Positions 6,191 through 9,145 of a stretch of DNA of 9,145 bases are shown here, one piece after another (the stretch's first letter is position 1; the number at the start of each line of letters is the position of its first letter). The notes beneath the pieces are model-generated. The model searched no databases and was not told the DNA's origin. It saw only the letters and a program-made list of their open reading frames with translations. The DNA is taken from NCBI GenBank assembly GCA_046045995.1, contig JBJOKR010000190.1, forward strand, positions 1 through 9,145, in the 5' to 3' direction. The position numbers were made by a program, and so were the translations under genes. The stretch comes from Indioceanicola sp046045995. GTDB taxonomy: Bacteria; Pseudomonadota; Alphaproteobacteria; Azospirillales; Azospirillaceae.

Positions 6191-6281
6191 CGCACACTCA
6201 TAGTTGTGGGTCACAAAAATGATGCGCTGTTGGACCAAGCAGGCCATCTTGCCCGACGTGGTCAGCCCCGCACCGCAAACA

Positions 6282-6605
6282 TCAGAACGGCATCTTGAAC
6301 CCGGGCGGCAGCTTCAGCCCGCCCATCAGCTTGGCCGTTTCGTCGGACATGTGCTGTTCGACCTTGTTCTTGGCGTCGTTGAAGGCGGCGACGATCAGGT
6401 CCTCCAGCACTTCCACATCCTCCGGATCGACGACGGATTTGTCGATCTTGAGGGCCTTCAGCTCGCCCTTGCCGTTCAGGGTGACGCTGACCATGCCGGC
6501 GCCGGACTGGCCGGTCATCTCGGCATCGCCCAGCTTGGACTGCATCTCCTGCATCTTGGCCTGCATCTGCTGGGCCTGCTTCATCATATTGCCAAGGTTC
6601 TTCAT
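6282..6605 (-). CDS. ybaB: YbaB/EbfC family nucleoid-associated DNA-binding protein
   Basis: The 107-residue protein begins MKNLGNMMKQAQQMQAKMQE, the Met/Gln-rich N-terminal helix of YbaB/EbfC. MVSVTLNGKGELKALKID follows at about 38-55, then DPEDVEVLEDLIVAAFNDA at 60-78, and it ends GGLKLPPGFKMPF. Length and order are as usual for the family. YbaB forms dimers that bind DNA and is thought to act as a nucleoid-associated protein. The gene starts three bases after the dnaX stop, with GGAGAG inside the end of dnaX, so it is co-transcribed with dnaX. In the standard order recR follows at once; here the RNase/metallopeptidase cassette intervenes. Confidence 0.96.
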   Translation of the reverse strand: MKNLGNMMKQAQQMQAKMQEMQSKLGDAEMTGQSGAGMVSVTLNGKGELKALKIDKSVVDPEDVEVLEDLIVAAFNDAKNKVEQHMSDETAKLMGGLKLPPGFKMPF

Positions 6606-6608
6606 GGC

Positions 6609-8606
6609 TCAGAACTCTCCTTCCCAGTCGCCGTCCAGTTCCGGCGGCGGCCCATCGACATAGGGGTTGTCGGGCGGTGTGTCATCATCGGAATCGGCGG
6701 CTGCCGCCGCCGCGGCCGCCTGTTCCGCCGCCTGTTCGGCGGCAAGGTCGCGCACCTGGTCGATCTTCGCCCCCGGAAAGGCGGCCAGGACGGCCGCCAC
6801 CGCCGGGTGCCGGGACGCCGCCTCCTTCGCAGCGGACAGCGCCGCCTTTTCCTGTTCCGCCAGGGTCGGCTCCCCCGGGGCGGAGGAGACGGAGACGACC
6901 CAGCGCCGACCGGTCCATTCACCCAACAGCTGGCCGACCTTTCCGGCCAGATTCGGCGGGCAGAAAGCGGCGGGCCGCAGCTCGATCAGCCCCGGCTCGA
7001 ACCGGACCAGGTGGACGGCACTGTGCAGCATCCCGCCCAGCGCGCCCTCCCGCCGGTCCATGAACAGCTTGGCCACGTCGCGGAAGCTCCGCGGATCGGG
7101 CAAGTCGGCCCGGCCGGGCGTGGGCGCCACCGGGACCGGCTGTTCCAGCGGCCGGGCCAGGCCCTGGGCCTGCTGCCCCCGGCCCCCGGCCATCACCGCC
7201 ATCACAGGGTTTCCGGCTTGGCCCCCGGCTTGTGCCGTCGGGCCGGACCCAGCGAAACCGGACATGGCCTGCCCCGGCCCGACGGCACCCGTGGCACCGC
7301 CGCCGCTTCCGCCGCCACCGGGACCACCCGGCCCCATCAGGGCGCGGGCCGCCGCCTCCGCCCCCCCGGCCTCCTGGATCTTCTTCAGAAGGTCGCCGGG
7401 GCTGGGCAGGTCGGCGGCATAGGACAGGCGGATGAGCAGCATTTCCAGCGCCTGCTGCGGCACCGGGGCGTGGGCCACCTCGTTCAGGCCCTTCAGCAGG
7501 ATCTGCCAGGCCTTGGACAGGGCGGGCATGCCCAACTTTCCGGCCAGCTCCACCCCACGGGTCCGCTCCGCCTCTGGCACGGCCGGATCGTCGCCGGTGC
7601 CGGGCACGACCCGGGCGCGGGTCAGGAAATGGGTGAAATCCAGCAGATCCTGGACAACGACGATGGGATCGGCGCCGCGCTTGTGCATGTCGTCCAGGAT
7701 GTCCAGCGCGTCGGCCGGCTTGCCCGTCATCGTCGCCTGGAACAGGTCGATCACCCGGGACCGGTCGGCCAGGCCCAGCATGTCCCGCACCTGTTGCACC
7801 GCGACCCGGCCGCCGCCCAGCGCGATCGCCTGATCCAGCAGGGACAGCCCGTCGCGCACCGATCCGTCGGCCGCCCGGGCGATCAGGGAAATCGCCTCCG
7901 TCTCGACCGGGGCGCCTTCCTTCTCCGCCACGCGGGTGAAGTGGCCGACCAGGGTCCCGTGATCCACCCGGCGCAGGTCGAATCGCTGGCAGCGGGACAG
8001 CACGGTGACCGGGACCTTGCGGATCTCCGTCGTCGCGAAGACGAATTTCACATGGGGCGGGGGTTCCTCCAGCGTCTTCAGTAGGGCGTTGAACGCCCCC
8101 TTGGACAGCATGTGGACCTCATCGATGATGAAGATCTTGTAGCGGGCGGAAGCGGGGCCCGTGCGGGCGATGGTGATGATCTCCCGCACATCGTCCACAC
8201 CGGTGTTGCTGGCCGCGTCCATCTCGATCACGTCCATGTTCCGGTCGGACGCGATGGAGATACATTGGTGGCACACGCCGCAGGGGCTGATCGTGGGCCC
8301 GCCCGTCCCGTCCGGCCCGATGCAGTTCAGGGCGCGGGCGATGATGCGGGCGGTGGTGGTCTTGCCCACCCCGCGCACCCCGGTCAGCATATAGGCCTGA
8401 TGGATGCGCCCGGTCTGGATGGCGTTGCGGAGCGTGCGGACCAGGGCATCCTGGCCCACCAGCTCCTCGAAATTCTGGGGCCGGTACTTGCGGGCCAGCA
8501 CCCGGTAAGCGGCCCCGCCCTTCGCCGGAGCAGCGGCGGCATCGGGGGCGGCACCGCCCAGGTCGGGCAGGGATGTGTCGGTCGGCTCAAGCGGGGTGTC
8601 GGTCAC
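6609..8606 (-). CDS. dnaX: DNA polymerase III subunit tau (DnaX)
   Basis: DnaX is the clamp-loader ATPase that loads the beta clamp and ties the polymerase cores to the replisome. The 665-residue protein has an N-terminal low-complexity leader (1-33), then AYRVLARKYRPQNFEELVGQ (33-52). Walker A GVRGVGKT is at 76-83, the zinc module uses C95, C109, C112 and C115, Walker B is IFIIDEVH (158-165), and the arginine-finger motif SRC is at 204-206. A Gly-rich linker lies around 425-450, followed by the tau C-terminal region and a very acidic tail. The start is GTG at 8606 with no clear Shine-Dalgarno; a two-codon ATG-TCT-TGA reading frame lies just upstream. I see no A-rich slippery site like the one making gamma in E. 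coli, so only tau is expected. It is divergent from ffs and leads into ybaB. Confidence 0.97.
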   Translation of the reverse strand: MTDTPLEPTDTSLPDLGGAAPDAAAAPAKGGAAYRVLARKYRPQNFEELVGQDALVRTLRNAIQTGRIHQAYMLTGVRGVGKTTTARIIARALNCIGPDGTGGPTISPCGVCHQCISIASDRNMDVIEMDAASNTGVDDVREIITIARTGPASARYKIFIIDEVHMLSKGAFNALLKTLEEPPPHVKFVFATTEIRKVPVTVLSRCQRFDLRRVDHGTLVGHFTRVAEKEGAPVETEAISLIARAADGSVRDGLSLLDQAIALGGGRVAVQQVRDMLGLADRSRVIDLFQATMTGKPADALDILDDMHKRGADPIVVVQDLLDFTHFLTRARVVPGTGDDPAVPEAERTRGVELAGKLGMPALSKAWQILLKGLNEVAHAPVPQQALEMLLIRLSYAADLPSPGDLLKKIQEAGGAEAAARALMGPGGPGGGGSGGGATGAVGPGQAMSGFAGSGPTAQAGGQAGNPVMAVMAGGRGQQAQGLARPLEQPVPVAPTPGRADLPDPRSFRDVAKLFMDRREGALGGMLHSAVHLVRFEPGLIELRPAAFCPPNLAGKVGQLLGEWTGRRWVVSVSSAPGEPTLAEQEKAALSAAKEAASRHPAVAAVLAAFPGAKIDQVRDLAAEQAAEQAAAAAAAADSDDDTPPDNPYVDGPPPELDGDWEGEF

Positions 8607-8677
8607 GGGCGCTCAAGACATGGTGGCGGACGATCGGGCGGCCAGTCTAGTGGGGCGGACGCGGCTTGTCGTCCCCC

Positions 8678-8711
8678 AAATCCCTGGCACCAAATCCCTG
8701 GCACCAATTCC
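8678..8711. repeat. Perfect 14-base tandem duplication between dnaX and ffs
   Basis: AAATCCCTGGCACC occurs twice head to tail (8678-8691 and 8692-8705), followed by a degenerate partial copy (AATTCC). It lies upstream of the dnaX start, in the 198-base gap between dnaX and ffs, where it could affect promoter spacing. No other gene is visible in the gap. Short GC hairpins occur near 8717-8742. Confidence 0.75.
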
Positions 8712-8804
8712 CGACCGGGATACCCCGGCCCCGCTTCGGGACACGGATGCACGCGACGGCGCAGCCCGGTCGGGCTGGTCGATGAACGGGCGATGGAGGA
8801 AAGA

Positions 8805-8909
8805 GGGTGGGAGGCTGGACGAACGACCCGAGCCGAAACTCGTTACGGCTGCTTCCTTCCGGACCTGACCGGGTTGGCGAGGGACCCGCCCGTTGCCAAC
8901 CTCCCGCCC
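8805..8909 (+). ncRNA. ffs: Signal recognition particle RNA (4.5S type)
   Basis: The conserved SRP helix 8 region is plain: ACGACCCGAGCCG, then ACGGCTGCTTCCTTCCGGAC with CTGACC (8843-8869), and GTTGGCGAGGG. The ends pair: GGGTGGGAGG (8805-8814) with CCTCCCGCCC (8900-8909), with one G-U pair, giving a hairpin of about 105 nucleotides. This is the small bacterial form without an Alu domain. The RNA binds Ffh and targets nascent membrane proteins to FtsY. The position beside dnaX, divergently oriented, is common in alphaproteobacteria. The exact ends are set from the terminal pairing and may be off by a few bases. No clear promoter could be called upstream. Confidence 0.93.
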
Positions 8910-8991
8910 CCTATATCGGCCACGGGCGGAGCGAAGGCAAGGGGGAATGCAGGTAGGAGCATTCTCTCCACCCAAGCAGGTAGCCGATATC

Positions 8992-9016
8992 CCCCTCTCT
9001 CCTTGAGGGAGAGGGG
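8992..9016. repeat. CCCCTCTC/GAGAGGGG hairpin element
   Basis: CCCCTCTC (8992-8999) pairs with GAGAGGGG (9009-9016), with two further inner pairs around a TTGA loop. Hairpins of this wording are scattered between genes in many proteobacterial genomes as REP-like elements. It could also act as a 3' boundary for ffs. There is no T-tract, so classical termination is unlikely. The stretch 8910-9075 otherwise shows no gene. Confidence 0.55.
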
Positions 9017-9075
9017 ATCCGAGACGGTCCGGGCTCCGCTGGGCTCATCCCCTGGAAGCGGTGGGTGATGCCCGC

Positions 9076-9120
9076 AAGAAAAGAACGGGCGGTCCCACGG
9101 GGTGGGGACCGCCCGTTCCG
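9076..9120 (-). terminator. Rho-independent terminator for a minus-strand gene beyond the right edge
   Basis: A perfect 14-base stem, GAACGGGCGGTCCC (9083-9096) with GGGACCGCCCGTTC (9105-9118), encloses an eight-base loop. On the minus strand it is followed by TTTTCTTG (9082-9075), the U-tract of an intrinsic terminator. On the plus strand no T-run follows. It therefore most likely ends a leftward transcript from a gene outside the window and insulates ffs/dnaX. Confidence 0.85.
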
Positions 9121-9145
9121 CCGGTCCGGCTTCGGGGCGAGGGGT

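Larger units (their letters stand above)
4640..6245 (-). other. AT-richer three-gene cassette inserted between ybaB and recR
   Basis: The bases between the ybaB stop and the recR start differ sharply in composition from both sides: hand counts give 23 G/C of 60 at 5221-5280 against 50 of 60 at 7321-7380. The cassette carries E3-type RNase, small acidic protein and ImmA/IrrE peptidase genes, all overlapping and in the direction of the dnaX operon. No integrase, transposase, tRNA, flanking direct repeat or terminal inverted repeat was seen. Boundaries are approximate and set by the core genes. Confidence 0.7.

Noticed and set aside
4619..6285. Attachment-site direct repeats or terminal repeats flanking the cassette
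   Set aside because: I compared both junctions by eye and found only short chance matches; no mobile-element genes are present.
6204..8084. Long plus-strand open frame (626 codons) opposite dnaX and ybaB
   Set aside because: Low-complexity Gly/Arg/His-rich translation, lies antisense to two certain genes; typical of high-GC DNA.
8613..8621. Two-codon ATG-TCT-TGA frame just before the dnaX GTG on the minus strand
   Set aside because: No Shine-Dalgarno upstream; probably chance, although it is mentioned with dnaX.
8112..9068. Plus-strand open frame across dnaX, ffs and beyond
   Set aside because: Shadow of dnaX that reads straight through the structured SRP RNA.

Overview
The window looks like chromosomal DNA from a GC-rich alphaproteobacterium, probably Rhodospirillales/Azospirillum-like. 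The reasons are the very high GC of most genes (hand count 50 of 60 in 7321-7380), a small 4.5S-type SRP RNA divergent from dnaX, and the core order dnaX-ybaB-recR with rmuC further on. The assignment is inference from composition and gene order.

Right to left along the minus strand: a rho-independent terminator (9076-9120) ends a gene that lies outside the window. Next come a non-coding stretch with a hairpin, and the SRP RNA gene ffs on the plus strand (about 8805-8909). Then follow dnaX (GTG start) and ybaB/ebfC, 3 bases apart. In many bacteria recR follows directly. Here about 1.6 kb of clearly AT-richer DNA (23 G/C of 60 in 5221-5280) separates ybaB from recR. It carries three overlapping genes in one direction: a stand-alone colicin E3-type ribonuclease domain, a small acidic protein (antitoxin/immunity candidate), and an ImmA/IrrE-type zinc metallopeptidase with a long unrecognised C-terminal half. 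This cassette is the best candidate for an undescribed toxin-antitoxin or defence system.

Left of recR is a lipid-related divergent pair. A GT4 glycosyltransferase lies on the plus strand (TTG start with strong Shine-Dalgarno). UDP-sulfoquinovose synthase sqdB lies on the minus strand. They share a 225-base intergenic region with an 18-base imperfect palindrome. Together they could make and transfer a sulfosugar or another sugar head group to diacylglycerol.

Downstream of sqdB is a minus-strand MNT nucleotidyltransferase/HEPN pair with overlapping reading frames, resembling MntA/HepT-type toxin-antitoxin modules. At the left edge is the N-terminal part of rmuC, running off the window. The long GC-rich plus-strand reading frames opposite dnaX, sqdB and recR are shadows and are not annotated.
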